From positions 2,418,001 through 2,482,000 of the forward strand of contig JARKIF010000002.1 of the NCBI GenBank assembly GCA_029378245.1: a DNA stretch of 64,000 nucleotides, read 5' to 3'. Of the stretch, positions 22,576 to 33,428 are shown in pieces. How positions within the stretch are numbered: position 1 is the stretch's first letter; every line of letters starts with the position of its first letter. The notes beneath the pieces were generated by a model that saw nothing but the letters and a program-made list of their open reading frames with translations, made no database searches and had not been told where the DNA came from. This stretch comes from Roridomyces roridus. Taxonomy: Eukaryota > Basidiomycota > Agaricomycetes > Agaricales > Mycenaceae. Both the position numbers and the translations under genes were made by a program.

Positions 22576-25187
22576 ATGGATTCGCCCTTGGTTGACACCT
22601 TTTCTACCCCTCCCACTTCCCCCATGGCCCCCGACCCAAAGATCGCGCCCTCTTTATCCCGACGCACGAGTCGTCCAACATCTCTCCATCTCGCAGAGTC
22701 TGCAAGCGCCGAATGGAATCCAGACATTGTTCTAGACAAGACCTCGCCCGTCGCGAAGAAACCAACAGTAACGACTGCTACTCGATCCTTGGGGCCTCCG
22801 GAGATGCTACGCGACAGTACAGTCACTCCGACATCGTCCATCCCGACTGCATTGCCAGCACCTCACCCGCGGCATCATGTCCATCAGCAGCCAATGCATT
22901 CTCCGTGTTTTGTGCATTCGCACCTTGACAAGGGTGTGTCGCTCACGGACTGGCTGCGCACACGACAGAATGGCTTGAATTCTGCCGGGAGCAGCTCCAT
23001 GTCGTCCTCGGTGACTGGCTACAGTCTTTCGTCGTCGAGCTCGGGCACAAGCTCGGTCATCGATTCCCCCGATGAGGACGAACCTGTCAGCTTGACCAAG
23101 CAACTTGCCGAGACGGCCGTCGGCGTGCGAGAGATGAGCAAGCAGCTGGGTCGGTAGTCCGCCGATTACGGCTCTCTCGTGCTGATGATTCCCCAGGTCG
23201 TGCCCGCGTCCGGTCCAACATCCAGAACGTATTGATAATCACAAAAGCCAGAGATAATCGCCTCATTCGGCTCACCCGGGAGCTTGCTCTCTACCTGATG
23301 CTCAAACCACGACACGGTCAGGAACGAGGACTGGTCGTGTATGTGGACAACCAGTTGCGCAAATCCAAGAGATTTGATGCCGAGGGCATCGAGCGCGACC
23401 ATCCCCATCTTTTTGTGCCAGTTCCTCGGCGGCGGACCTCAAGTTCCACGTCGCTTGCCTCGATGCCTTACGAATTTGCTAATATCAAAGAAACGGGCCA
23501 ATTGCGGTATTGGACGAGCGACATGTGCAGCCAAAGCCCGCATCTCTTTGACTTTGTTGTAACGGTACGTGGCTCGGCTGTCCAGCGGTTGTTCTGAACT
23601 TGAAGAATTATTAAAGCTTGGTGGAGACGGCACAGTCCTGTTCACTTCGTGGCTCTTCCAGCGCATCGTACCCCCCGTTCTTCCCTTTGCCCTGGGCTCC
23701 CTTGGGTTCCTCACCAACTTCGACTTTTCCGACCACCAACCGGTCATGGATTCTGCCCTGGACAACGGCATACGCGTGAATCTCCGCATGCGATTCACTT
23801 GCACGGTCTATCGGGCTATTGTGAATGAGGAAGGCAAGGGCCGTCAGGCCGTCAAGAAGGGACAAACCGGGGAAATTATGATGAAGAATGTGGAACAGGG
23901 TGGATGGGAGGCCCTTGAAGGCGGGTGGTCTGGAGGCCCTCTTCCAGAGGGTTCCAAGGCCACTGCCAAAGACAAGGCAATCATGTGCTTCTCGACCAGA
24001 CCGGTTGAGACGTTTGAGGTTTTGAACGACCTTGTGGTTGACCGAGGACCGAGTCCGTATGTCAGTCAACTCGAGTTGTTCGGTGCGTTTCGCTTGTATC
24101 TTGCTCTGCGCTCTCGAGCTAACTTTCTTTGCAGGCGACGAGCACCACATGACGACCGTCCAAGCCGATGGTTTGACGGTGTCAACACCGACGGGATCCA
24201 CCGCTTACTCGGTATGTTCTTCGTGGCCTACCGTGTAATGATACTCAATGTCCCCAGTTGTCTGCTGGAGGCTCACTGGTCCATCCTGAGATACCCGCAC
24301 TTCTCATCACTCCGATATGCCCCCACACACTCTCCTTCCGTCCCATGCTGCTCCCAGATAGCATGGAACTTCGCATCTGCGTCCCTTTCAACTCACGGAG
24401 TACTGCTTGGGCGTCGTTCGACGGCCGAGGCCGAGTGGAGCTCAAACAGGGTGACCACATCAAGGTTACTGCATCCAAGTTTCCTTTCCCGACGGTCTGT
24501 GCGGACAACCAATCTACCGATTGGTTCCAGGCCATCTCGCGGACGTTGAAATGGAACGAGCGAGAACGGCAAAAATCGTTTGTGGTCGTCGAGGAGGACG
24601 GACCCTCAAAACCCAAGAAGAAGCGTCAACTCAGCGAGGCCTCTGAGGCACCCGCACCGGTTCCAGTAGAGGAGGACGAAGAAGACGAAGAGGAAGAAGA
24701 GGACAAATTCGACATTGATGATTCTTCACCAGAGGCGGCTGCTGCCGCGGCGGCGGCATCGGCGTCTAACCAGACTGCACAAGAGGAGGCTCTTGGGCGG
24801 GAGAAGGCGCAGGAAATGGTTGCGGATGAGCGACTGCATAAACTTGCTGCTTCTGCATTGCGAAAAGAGCGCAGCCGTTCTGCGAAATCGCGTTCTCGCT
24901 CGCGGCACCGTGCGTCCTCCCCTCGGCACGTGGAATTCGCGGATGGTCAAGATGGGACACGCGACCATATCAATAATCCGCGGTCCATGAGCGGGAAGAG
25001 TAGAATCCCGAAGGATAGAGATTTTGACGCTGACACGATTAAAACGCCCACAGTAGCAAGTCGTGGGCATCATGTGCACCATGGACACGGACATTCTCGC
25101 AACCGGTCCACGGAGACGGCGCATCGTGCATTCGCTGTCTGGGGCCACGACGAGAGCGATTCGAACACGAGCGACAGCGACACCTAA
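22576..25187 (+). CDS. NAD(+) kinase with long disordered ends
   Basis: ATP-NAD kinase makes NADP from NAD. The catalytic core contains NVLIITKARDNRLIRLTRELALYL, the nucleotide motif LGGDGTVLFTSWLF, GSLGFLTNFDFSDHQ, DEHHMTTVQADGLTVSTPTGSTAYS and LSAGGSLVHPEIPALLITPICPHTLSFRP, all intact; GGDG and the TGSTAYSLSAGG block are the key family signatures. The N-terminal 150 residues are Ser/Thr/Pro-rich, and the tail is acidic then RS-rich (SRSRSRHRASSPR), both likely disordered. Introns near 23155-23200, 23569-23622, 24085-24134 and 24211-24257 splice in frame. A TATA-like ttataaaa lies about 40 bp upstream of the ATG. No frame breaks are seen. Confidence 0.93.
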
Positions 25188-25342
25188 CTAAAGAAATGTA
25201 CATTTACCTAGACTGAATTTTACATGCGGAATATTATTTACCACGGTGTTGTGACTTTGGCGTGACCTTGGTTCTTGCCACCATCATCAGTGCTTCTTCG
25301 AATTCCGCTGCTGTCTCCGTTTCGCCGCAGTCTCTGGGTTCG

Positions 25343-26942
25343 ATGGCGAACAGCCAGGGATTATCCACGACGAGGATTAGCCGCCTCCTCAGGCCGCTGC
25401 GAACGAAATGTGCCGCGCTCGCCGCGATGCGGCACCCCATCTCAACGTACAGCGGCTCGACATTGCCTTTAGATGTCCTTCCACCACCAGACAGCCTGAG
25501 ATCGCTCGACCGGTCTCTGATATCTCTCGTGACCTGCTTTATATGCTGTCCGAGACTGCTTTCGGGAGATTGTTCTGAAAAGCATACCTGGGGAGCAGAA
25601 GCGGAGGGTCCCTCGCCTAGCGGATATGTGCTCTACCCTTGTCGGTCAAGCTATGCAGGGCGAGGACCCAGAAGAACCGGAATTGGAGGCAGAAGAACTC
25701 GCTCAGATCGAAAAACTGTATGACTTCATTCCTATTACCGACGGTGATTACCATTTGGGGTCCTAACTAAACTAACATCTTGAAGGTCTGCGCTGTTGGC
25801 GCATGCGTTGGACATCATCCTGCGTTGTCCCGACCACTTCACACTGCTTAGCATTCTTTTCGACATTTCACTGGAACATGATCTATACTACGAGTCGTGC
25901 GTTCTGCTTCATCGCATTTTGCAAGTCACCGTTCGACTTGTGGGCTCTACATTGGCTATATGCCACCCATCGCATTCCGACTGCCTTGTCGATCTATGCC
26001 GCCGATGGACTCGAGCCGGTCAACCTACCACTGGGTTCGTTCGGATTCTGGCGGAGACCTTGGTCAGTATTGCACGGCCAGCGTTGTGGCGCTGCAGAGC
26101 GTTGGGCAGTCTCGCGCGCGACTTGCACAGGCAGGATGCGGTTCTGGATTTGGCGGGGCAATTACTTGACGGATGCCACGACACTGTTCTCATGGACCAA
26201 CTGAACAAATGGGTCAATTACAGTCCGATTTCTCCTCCTCATCCACACGACTGGTCGCCGAGATTCGACTTCCTAGAACACTGTCGCCAACTCGGCGTCC
26301 ACAAAACCAGGAAACTCGCTAGCTTCCACGTTGATCTGCTGGGCCACGCATTCCCTTTCCTTCCCCACACCGAGTCCCGAGTCCGTGTGCCGGTTGTTGG
26401 AGGATGTGTCGCCAACTGTAACAACGTATGATCTCTTGATCAAGGCGAGTTTTGGGATCGAGCGGGAACTGGATAGCAAGGCCATCCTCCAGGCTTACTC
26501 TGCGCGTCTGCGGGCAGAAAATCTGCTCCTTCTCGAGTCATCCATGTGGGCATGTGCACTTCGGTTCGTGGACACGTCCATGGACGTAGACTGTTGCAAA
26601 AAAGACATGCGCTTGTACCGCGAGGAGCTGATGGACCTGGTTGAGGACGCGGAGCGCCGATGCTTTGGGAGTGGTCGACAGGGCTGTCCTGACGCGTGGA
26701 GATGGGAGGAGATTGCGGGATGCTGGGTCGAATCCGCGTCACCTGCCAGGAAGAAGGCCAGAATCCAACTTGAGCCTAGCTCGTTTGAGAACTCCTTCAA
26801 GTCCTTGGTATCTAGTGCCATCTCCAACCGAACAAGACTGGGTGGACGCAAGCAGGCATTGGCCGCGATAAGAAAATTCAGATGTTCTGAAGGAAGGGAT
26901 GATGTGTCGCCTTCAGACGATGCTTTAGATTGTATATACTAG
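25343..26942 (+). CDS. Conserved hypothetical protein with two apparent frame breaks
   Basis: I do not recognise the family. Coding potential runs through three frames: MANSQGLSTTRISRLLRPLRTK... to FICCPR, then RFREIVLKSIPGEQKRRVPRLADMC...ELAQIEKL, an intron (about 25719-25786), then SALLAHALDIILRCPDHFTLLSILFDISLEHDLYYESCVLLHRIL to VGGCVAN, and last VTTYDLLIKASFGIERELDSKA...LDCIY. The frame changes coincide with GAC[T]GC (T=25557) and AAC[T]GT (T=26417), the same one-base pattern as in conserved genes nearby; dropping each T gives one continuous reading. The protein would be Leu-rich and helical, with a possible basic Lys/Arg stretch (SPARKKARI) near the end. Start uncertain: 25343 is the first ATG in the entry frame. 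Confidence 0.55.
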
Positions 26943-27024
26943 TACATTTTGTTTTGTAAGTAGCGAACCCACTGTATTTCTAGCCATCAACCACATTTTG
27001 ATCTGCAGCTCTGCCTTTACAACC

Positions 27025-27300
27025 ATGGCCAAAGACGACAAGCCGCTGTCTCTTGGCGCAACACTACGGGACCTTGCTCTCTTGCGCGCGTCTGACATAG
27101 ACCTTGCACCACTCTTACCTACCGCTACACAACCAACCTCCACAACCGATGCTATCGACTTGACTGTCGAGCAGTCCTTCGAGTTTGTACGACAAGCGCG
27201 CGCAGCCATCAAGATACAGTATAACGGAGATGTGGAGAAGGCCGAGACAAGTGTTGAGGCCGTCCGTGCAAAGGTGGAGGAGCTTTCACGAGGGTTGTGA
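27025..27300 (+). CDS. Small conserved hypothetical protein (91 aa)
   Basis: A single-exon ORF opens MAKDDKPLSLGATLRDLALLR and ends VEAVRAKVEELSRGL with TGA at 27298-27300. The ATG sits in an ACAACC ATGG context typical of good fungal starts. The sequence is acidic to neutral, without signal peptide or membrane segment; the C-terminal half (EQSFEFVRQARAAIKIQYNGDVEKAETSVEAVRAKVEEL, described in part) looks like a helical hairpin and may be a coiled coil. I do not recognise a family. Codon choice (C-ending) matches neighbours, supporting a real gene rather than chance. It lies 82 bp after the preceding hypothetical gene on the same strand. Confidence 0.6.
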   Translation: MAKDDKPLSLGATLRDLALLRASDIDLAPLLPTATQPTSTTDAIDLTVEQSFEFVRQARAAIKIQYNGDVEKAETSVEAVRAKVEELSRGL

Positions 27301-27619
27301 GTAGACGTCTACGTGGTTGGGCCACGCGTATCGCGAGTCCAAGGACAATCAGTATTTTAGCGAAAGATACGGCCGTTCTGTATGTACTGTGGCCGCGTAC
27401 GACGGCGAAGTTGACTATTCGCTTCGTTTTTGATTAGCACGAAGCTACGAGCCTAAGTAGATTAAAGGATCCTCGCTGCGAGACGCGTCTTCAGGCATTC
27501 CCCCGAGCCAGTCCCGGGCCTAAGTTTTCGTCCACTACGCGTCGCTAATCAAATTGCAAAATTGAAAAGTTCGCAAACAAAGTAAGCAGGTCTGGTTTAT
27601 CACCACCACCACGAAGACG
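27301..27619. other. Intergenic region with no recognised feature
   Basis: This 319-bp stretch separates the small hypothetical gene from the ABC transporter. I see no convincing ORF, repeat or RNA. The last 60 bp before the ATG at 27620 are rich in CACCACCACC-type sequence, and the region presumably holds the transporter promoter; no clear TATA box is visible. Confidence 0.4.
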
Positions 27620-30600
27620 ATGGGCTCCGCTCTCCTCGTCCTGCGAGTCCTATCCCCGTCTCTGGTCGCCCTCTGCACTCTCTCCCTCTTCTCCGCCGCC
27701 GCCGCCGCTCCTCCTCCTCCATCTCCCTCGGCCATAACACGTGTTGTGGTTCCGAGCGTTCTTCCGCGCCGGACTCCCATCTTATTACTTCTGTCCCTCT
27801 TCGGACTCACCTATCTCGCCTCTGGACTGTTATTTGTCGCTTTCGCTGTTATACACAAAACCTGGCCCCAGAACACTGGCATCGAGTACAACGCGCTACT
27901 TGGCCTGGTTGCCTTCGGTGGTCTCGCCGCTCTCGGTGCTTGGAAAGAAATTTCCGGCGTCAATGTATGGTCCTTGAGGCGGGTCAAGTCTGCGGTGGCC
28001 GCCTCATCCGCCTTGGATCTCGCACTCGTCGTTCTGATTACAAGGGCCCGTGGTTGTGCGTTGCTTTTTTTTGTTTCGGATCGATCGAAAAGTTTATTGT
28101 ATCTCAGTAACTCACCTATCATGGGGCATCCTATTCCCATCTGTGCGAGTTCTCGCTGGCGTCGTCCTCGTAGCCGTGCTATCTGCACCTAGGATCGTGT
28201 ACAAACCCGTGTCTGAAGACGCAAACGAGGAGCCCCATGCAACGGACGCCTCCTTCCTCCTGCCTCCGCCTTCGACCGGTCTTTCGCCCGTGTCCGCTCT
28301 ACCTGCCGAAGCCTCCAAATACGGTACTTTCCGTGCAGCCCAGTCCTGGGTCGGTACCAGCCACTCGCGGTCCCAGCCCCGTCGGCGGCGACGTCAAGGT
28401 GATCAACCTTGCTGCTCAATTGGGTCTGCGTTAACGGGAACTCCAGGCAAAGCCAGAGATCTCCTTGGATCCGTCATGGTCCGAGATGTGGCGACGCATC
28501 TCTCGTTTGACCCCTCATCTTTGGCCTTCCAAGAGCCGGACAGCTGCAGTTCCTCGTGGTCAGTAATGTACTACTATTCGCCTCAGCGATCGCTTACACC
28601 CACCGCCAGGCTATATGCATTCTTATTGTCATCGTTGGTCGCGTGGTTAATGCCTACATGCCGTTTGTTCTCGGCAAGGTGGTCCTTATTCTTGAAGGAG
28701 AATCAAACCAGTCGGTTTGGTTTGCATTGCTGCTATATGTTTTGCTGCGGTTCCTGCAAGGCAGTGGGGGCCTGGCTGCTCTCCGAGATGTGAGTATTTT
28801 GTATCGTTTCCAGCATGATGAGACTGAACTTTGCCCAGTGCCTCTGGGCTCCCGTTATGCAATTCTCCGATCGGGGTGAAGCATACCTCTATTCGCTCCT
28901 CCGCAGCGTTCTGATTCCTTTTGTAGAAATGTCGCAACTGGCCTTCGATCATCTGCTGAATCTGTCGTTCAACTTCCATACGCATAGAAAGACTGGCGAG
29001 ATTCTGCGTGTTCTGGATCGGGGTGCCGCGATCAACCAAACTTTGGGGGTAAACTCCCACTGCTACCTGCTCCCAATTGTTCTGATTCCTTGTCAGACGA
29101 TACTGTTCACCATTATCCCAACTTTTCTGGATATCGCCGTTGCCCTGGTGGTATTTTGTTTCCGATTCGAGTGGCTTCTCGCTTGCGTCGTCTTCTTTGT
29201 CATGGTCGCATATGGTGGGCTACATTTGCTTGGTTGTACATCGCACTGACGCTTCTCAGTCGCCGCGACTGTCATCATCACCCGATGGCGCACCAGGATA
29301 CGGAGGCAAATGAATGACCGCGACGTGGTGCGTCGTATTTATTATTTGCGTCAAGACGGACCTAAAATCCTGCAGGTCACTCGCGGTATCCACACGGACG
29401 CTCTTCTCAATTATGAGACTATTAAATACTTTGGTGGTGAGGAACATGAGGGCGAGAGATATAGACAGGCCATCGGCCAATATCAGGTACTGAGTTCCGC
29501 TTGTTCTTTCGGATGGTGCTCACTCGTCAACAGGAATTAGAGTACAAAGTCATCTGTTCGTTCTTTCCCTTGGCTTACTCGCCAACTCTTACGCTCTCTT
29601 GAAAAGTCTCGCTGAATTTCTTGAACCTCGTTCAAAACTTCATCATCGTAGGTCTTGCAGCAGAGCTAATCTATATGGCTGACTGGAAACAGAGTTTCGG
29701 GCTCCTTGTTGGAACCATGCTTGTTGCACTCCGTGTCACCAAAGGACTATCCAAGCCCAGTGATTTCGTCATCTTCATTACTTATCTAGGACAGGTGGGT
29801 CTGCAGCTTTGAATCCTGTACTGGATTGACGTATTCCTTTAGTTGTACGGTCCTCTGAACCAACTGGGATTATGTACCGTAGTATTAACCAGTCGTTGGT
29901 CGATACGGAGAAGCTGTTGGCCTTGTTGAGCCAGCCCACAGACATCAATGACAGAGAGGACGCCATGTCTTTGGTCGTCAACGATGGCGAAATCGAATTC
30001 GGTAAGCATTCCCCAGCTGTTGCAGCCTCTTTACATAATCCCGCTACAGACAACGTTAGCTTCTCGTACGACCCTCGCACCACGGCTCTCAATGGTGTCT
30101 CCTTCAAAGTTCCCAAAGGCTCGTCCGTCGCCCTTGTCGGCGAGTCTGGGGCCGGCAAATCGACGATCCTTCGCCTGCTCTATAGATTCTATGATCTGCC
30201 GCAGGGTGGAGGGAGGATTCTGATAGATGGTCAGGACATCCGGAACGTCACTCAGAAATCGCTCCGCGCGGCTATTGGGGTCGTCCCACAAGACTGTGTG
30301 CTATTCAACTCTAGCATCGGCTACAACATCGGGTATGTATGCTCACCTCGGAGTGTGACCTGCGGTTTCTCATCGTTCTTAGCTATGGCAAATTCGGTTC
30401 GACTCCCGAGGAAATCGAGCAGGCTGCCAAGTCGGCCCAGATGCATGAACGGATCGTAACATTCCCCGATGGTGAGTCCCATTTCCCTCGACCCAACCTG
30501 TCTCTTATGATCTGTATAGGCTACGATACTACAGTCGGTGAACGCGGCGTCCGTTTAAGCGGTGGGGAGAAACAACGCGTGGCTATCGCTCGGTACGCAA

Positions 30601-31706
30601 GGATCTTGGGTGGTATGGAGTGGGTATGCTTACATCATCTAGGACCCTCTTGAAGAACCCTCCTATTCTTCTTCTGGATGAAGCCACGTCAGCTCTGGAC
30701 TCGCACACGGAAAAAGACATACAGAAGGCTCTTCAAAACCTTGTCGCAGGCCGAAGCTCTTTATCCATTGCTCACCGTCTTTCGGTCAGTCGAGACACCG
30801 GATTGGTGCATTCAGCTACTGATCGTGCTTCTTAGACGATCGCTTCTGCCGATTTGATCCTGGTTCTCAAGGATGGACAAATTGTCGAACAGGGATCTCA
30901 CACCGAGCTATTGGCCCTGGGTGGCGTTTTCGCCAGTATGTGGGCAGAGCAGATCTCTGCATCTGGTGAGGCGCCCACACCGGCAGGGGCCAGCGACCCG
31001 TTACCCGAGGCAGAGATTGTGGGTTACTCGGCTGAACCCGATCTTCCCGTGGAAATTGAGGAGGCCGCTGCTGAGCAGACTGAGGTTCTGCCTGAGGTTG
31101 CAAAGGAGGAACCTGTCGTGGAAACCGCCGCTCCCGCTGAGGAATCGGAGGTCAAACCTGAGCCGGATGACACCGCAGCGGCTGAGACTATCACATTCCC
31201 TACTTCTGAACCCCCGGTATCATTCCCGACGTCTCCTGAACCCCCAGCTGCTTTCCCGACGTCTCCTGCTGCTGAGGAGCAGGTCTCTTTCCCGGCGTCC
31301 CCTGCTGCTGAGGAGCCCGTTTCTTTCCCGGTCTCCTCAGAAACGGAGGAGGTGCCCGTGGCAGCAGAGGCGGCAGTGGCGCCGAGCCCTGGTGTCACGT
31401 TCGAGCCTGGTTTGGACCTCGCCGAGCACTCCCTCATCTGACCCAGATTCTGAGCCAAAGCGGAAACGGATCTCTTCACAGAACTTCCAAAGGCTGGCAC
31501 GGAGAATATCCATCACGACCCGGCGGCAAGGCTCGACGTCTTCGATTGCAGGTATCATTCCGGGGTTGAAGCGTGCAGAGCGGGGATCTGGGGACGACAG
31601 TAGTGTGCGGGACTCGATCGACAGCCCGACGGCCAGTCTTTCTGGGGATAAGGACAAGGGGAAGAAGAAGAAGGAGAAGAAGGACAAGAGGAAGAGCACT
31701 GCCTGA
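27620..31706 (+). CDS. HMT1-type half ABC transporter (ABCB, vacuolar/mitochondrial heavy-metal class), several frame breaks
   Basis: Half-size ABC exporters of the HMT1/ATM1 group move thiol or metal conjugates across vacuolar or mitochondrial membranes. An extra N-terminal set of hydrophobic segments (from [14 protein letters not shown]) points to HMT1 rather than ATM1. Core landmarks: [73 protein letters not shown], Walker [10 protein letters not shown], signature [13 protein letters not shown], Walker [20 protein letters not shown]. The tail is Pro/Glu/Ala repeats then [12 protein letters not shown]. The frame breaks near 28323-28340 (extra base), at GAC[A]G (28542; SKSR to LQFL), near 29866-29874 (LNQLG to [12 protein letters not shown], a base missing) and near 31420 (extra base, before [13 protein letters not shown]). 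An intron at about 28399-28446 removes an in-frame TAA. Confidence 0.85.
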
Positions 31707-31808
31707 TATTGACGACTTTTTACGACCTATGCACGCATTTTGACGCCCTAGCCTAGATTTCATGCCTCTATTCCAAATGCGGATTGTTGATGGAGTAAAC
31801 ATGTGCAC

Positions 31809-31816
31809 TATAAAAG
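31809..31816 (+). promoter_or_regulatory. Putative TATA box of the glycine-rich RNA-binding gene
   Basis: TATAAAAG lies 133 bp upstream of the ATG at 31942, followed by a pyrimidine-rich leader. It is the clearest TATA element in the window, and it precedes a gene whose family is usually highly expressed. Placement of the transcription start is inferred, not seen. Confidence 0.5.
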
Positions 31817-31941
31817 ACTTGACAGCTTGGTGTCACGGGACAGGATCTCCTCTCACCGAACCACCATCCTTAGGTCTCAGTTTCGGTTTCGTTTCGGTCT
31901 CTCTGTAACAGGATCCCCGGTTCTCGTTTGTATTAAAGAAT

Positions 31942-32802
31942 ATGTCGGCAAAAGTCTACGTTGGGTTCGTCTTGTGTTGGCTGCGCGCCCCCATCGACCC
32001 TGTCTCCGTGTTAACATGTGCATAGCAATTTGAGTTGGAACACAACAGATGATACCTTGCGGACTGTCGGTGTGATTCTCGAATCGACGCAGATCGTGTG
32101 TCCTTATTTCATCCTAGGCATTTTCCGACTTTGGCCAAGTCCTTGATGTGCGAGATTCCCTGTGTGTACTGACTGGCAAGAACTAATCCTGTTCTTGTAG
32201 TCGATTGTCATGAGGGACCGCGACAGTGAGTTGTAAAATGCCTTTTTTTTTTTTTCCTCTGTCGGGCTAAGCTGGCCCCATCAGCCGGCCGCTCCCGCGG
32301 ATTTGGTTTTGTCACCTTCGGATCTTCCCAGGAAGCCGAGGCCGCCATCTCCGGCCTGAATGAGCAAGACCTCGATGGCAGACGCATCAAAGTCAATCTC
32401 GCCAACGCCCGCGGCGGTGGCGGAGGAGGAGGAGGTGGGTTTTGTTTGTCCTTGCGGCAAGTATCATCTAACGTCGTCGAATAGGATATGGAGGAGGAGG
32501 AGGAGGAGGCGGAGGCTACGGTGCGTTCCTTTTGTCATGGGTCTGTACCCCTCTGATGCAATATTCACAGGCGGAGGAGGAGGCTACTCTGGCGGAGGAG
32601 GCTACAGCGGTGAGTTTCTGTCAACCTACTCCTGGTCTTGGTCTAATATTTCTCAGGAGGTGGAAGCGGTGGCGGTTACCAGGGTGGAGGTGGCGGGTAC
32701 CAGGGTGGAGGTGGTGGCTACCAGGGTGGAGGCGGTGGCTACCAAGGCGGTGGAGGATATGGCGGCCAGAGTGGCGGAGGATACAGCGGCGGCGGCTACT
32801 GA
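31942..32802 (+). CDS. Glycine-rich RNA-binding protein (RRM plus Gly/Tyr tail)
   Basis: Small RRM proteins of this class bind RNA and act as chaperones in stress and cold responses. The RRM assembles across several short exons: [58 protein letters not shown], so both RNP2 (KVYVGNL) and RNP1 (RGFGFVTF) are present, ending NEQDLDGRRIKVNLANAR. The tail is nearly all Gly, Tyr, Ser and Gln (GGGGGYQ repeats), encoded partly by tandem 24-nt units at about 32670-32757. Eight exons are cut at intervals of a few dozen codons. Several introns interrupt the Gly-rich part itself. No frame break is seen. Confidence 0.92.
32671..32757 (+). repeat. Tandem GGYQGGGG-coding repeat
   Basis: Four imperfect 24-nt units (consensus ggtggaggtggcggctacca) encode successive GGYQGGGG blocks in the tail of the RNA-binding protein. 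Differences between units are mostly synonymous GGT/GGC/GGA changes, as expected for an expanding coding repeat under selection for composition. Confidence 0.7.
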
Positions 32803-33428
32803 GCATCTCTCCCCACACACAAGGTAAAAACGGTCTACCTGATGGTGTCCATATCGCTGACCTACGTCTAGTTTTTTCTTATCTCTTTTTCTATCCCTTC
32901 CGTTCCTCTTTTCATCCTCGGTCCACTCGGAAGCCAATCACTGTCTTTTCCTGCGTGTTTGTCACTTTGCCAACTCGATCCAAACCGACTTGTAAATGTA
33001 CATATGCTTCGTCCGCCGTCCTGATGTTCATGTATTACTTGTGGTCCCAAAAAATCTACTCGTTACTGCCTGGAAGAGAGAGTGACTTGAGTGCTTCTGA
33101 CTGAGATCTATATGCCCCGAGATGAACATTCCGATGTTGCTAGTATACGTTTTTCGAGCTCTTGAGAGGATGCTGGTGGCACGGACACCTTGACGCTTGA
33201 AAGCACTGCGGCCACAGCCTTGCACTCCTTTGTTTTTAGCGACAGACAAAGGACGGATAGATTGGCGACCTTTGGCCGTACAAAATGATGTGGGCGTTTA
33301 TGGGTCCCACGTGCCATCAGAAAACCATTCGCACTCTCTCTCTTTTCCACCACCGTCGCGTGCATCGCGTCCGCTGCATCCACCCCCTCCCGTTCTCCTC
33401 CCCAAATTTACACCCTTCTAAGCGACCG
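32803..33428. other. Intergenic region, 3' UTR and promoter
   Basis: This 626-bp gap holds the 3' UTR of the RNA-binding gene and the promoter of the HMG-box gene. The last 120 bp are rich in C/T (tctctctcttttccacc, cctcccgttctcctcccc), a common leader composition. The ORFs in it look like chance and I see no RNA gene or repeat. Confidence 0.4.

Noticed and set aside
25440..25580. Alternative frame (ISRDLLYMLSETAFGRLF) as the coding frame of the unknown gene
   Set aside because: It needs a missing base to connect onward and has a stop upstream, whereas the frame starting MANSQ connects to the next segment by dropping the single T at GAC[T]G.
31440..31706. Separate gene after the ABC transporter (basic [14 protein letters not shown])
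   Set aside because: It follows directly in a shifted frame and matches the expected transporter tail, so it is the same gene after a one-base break.
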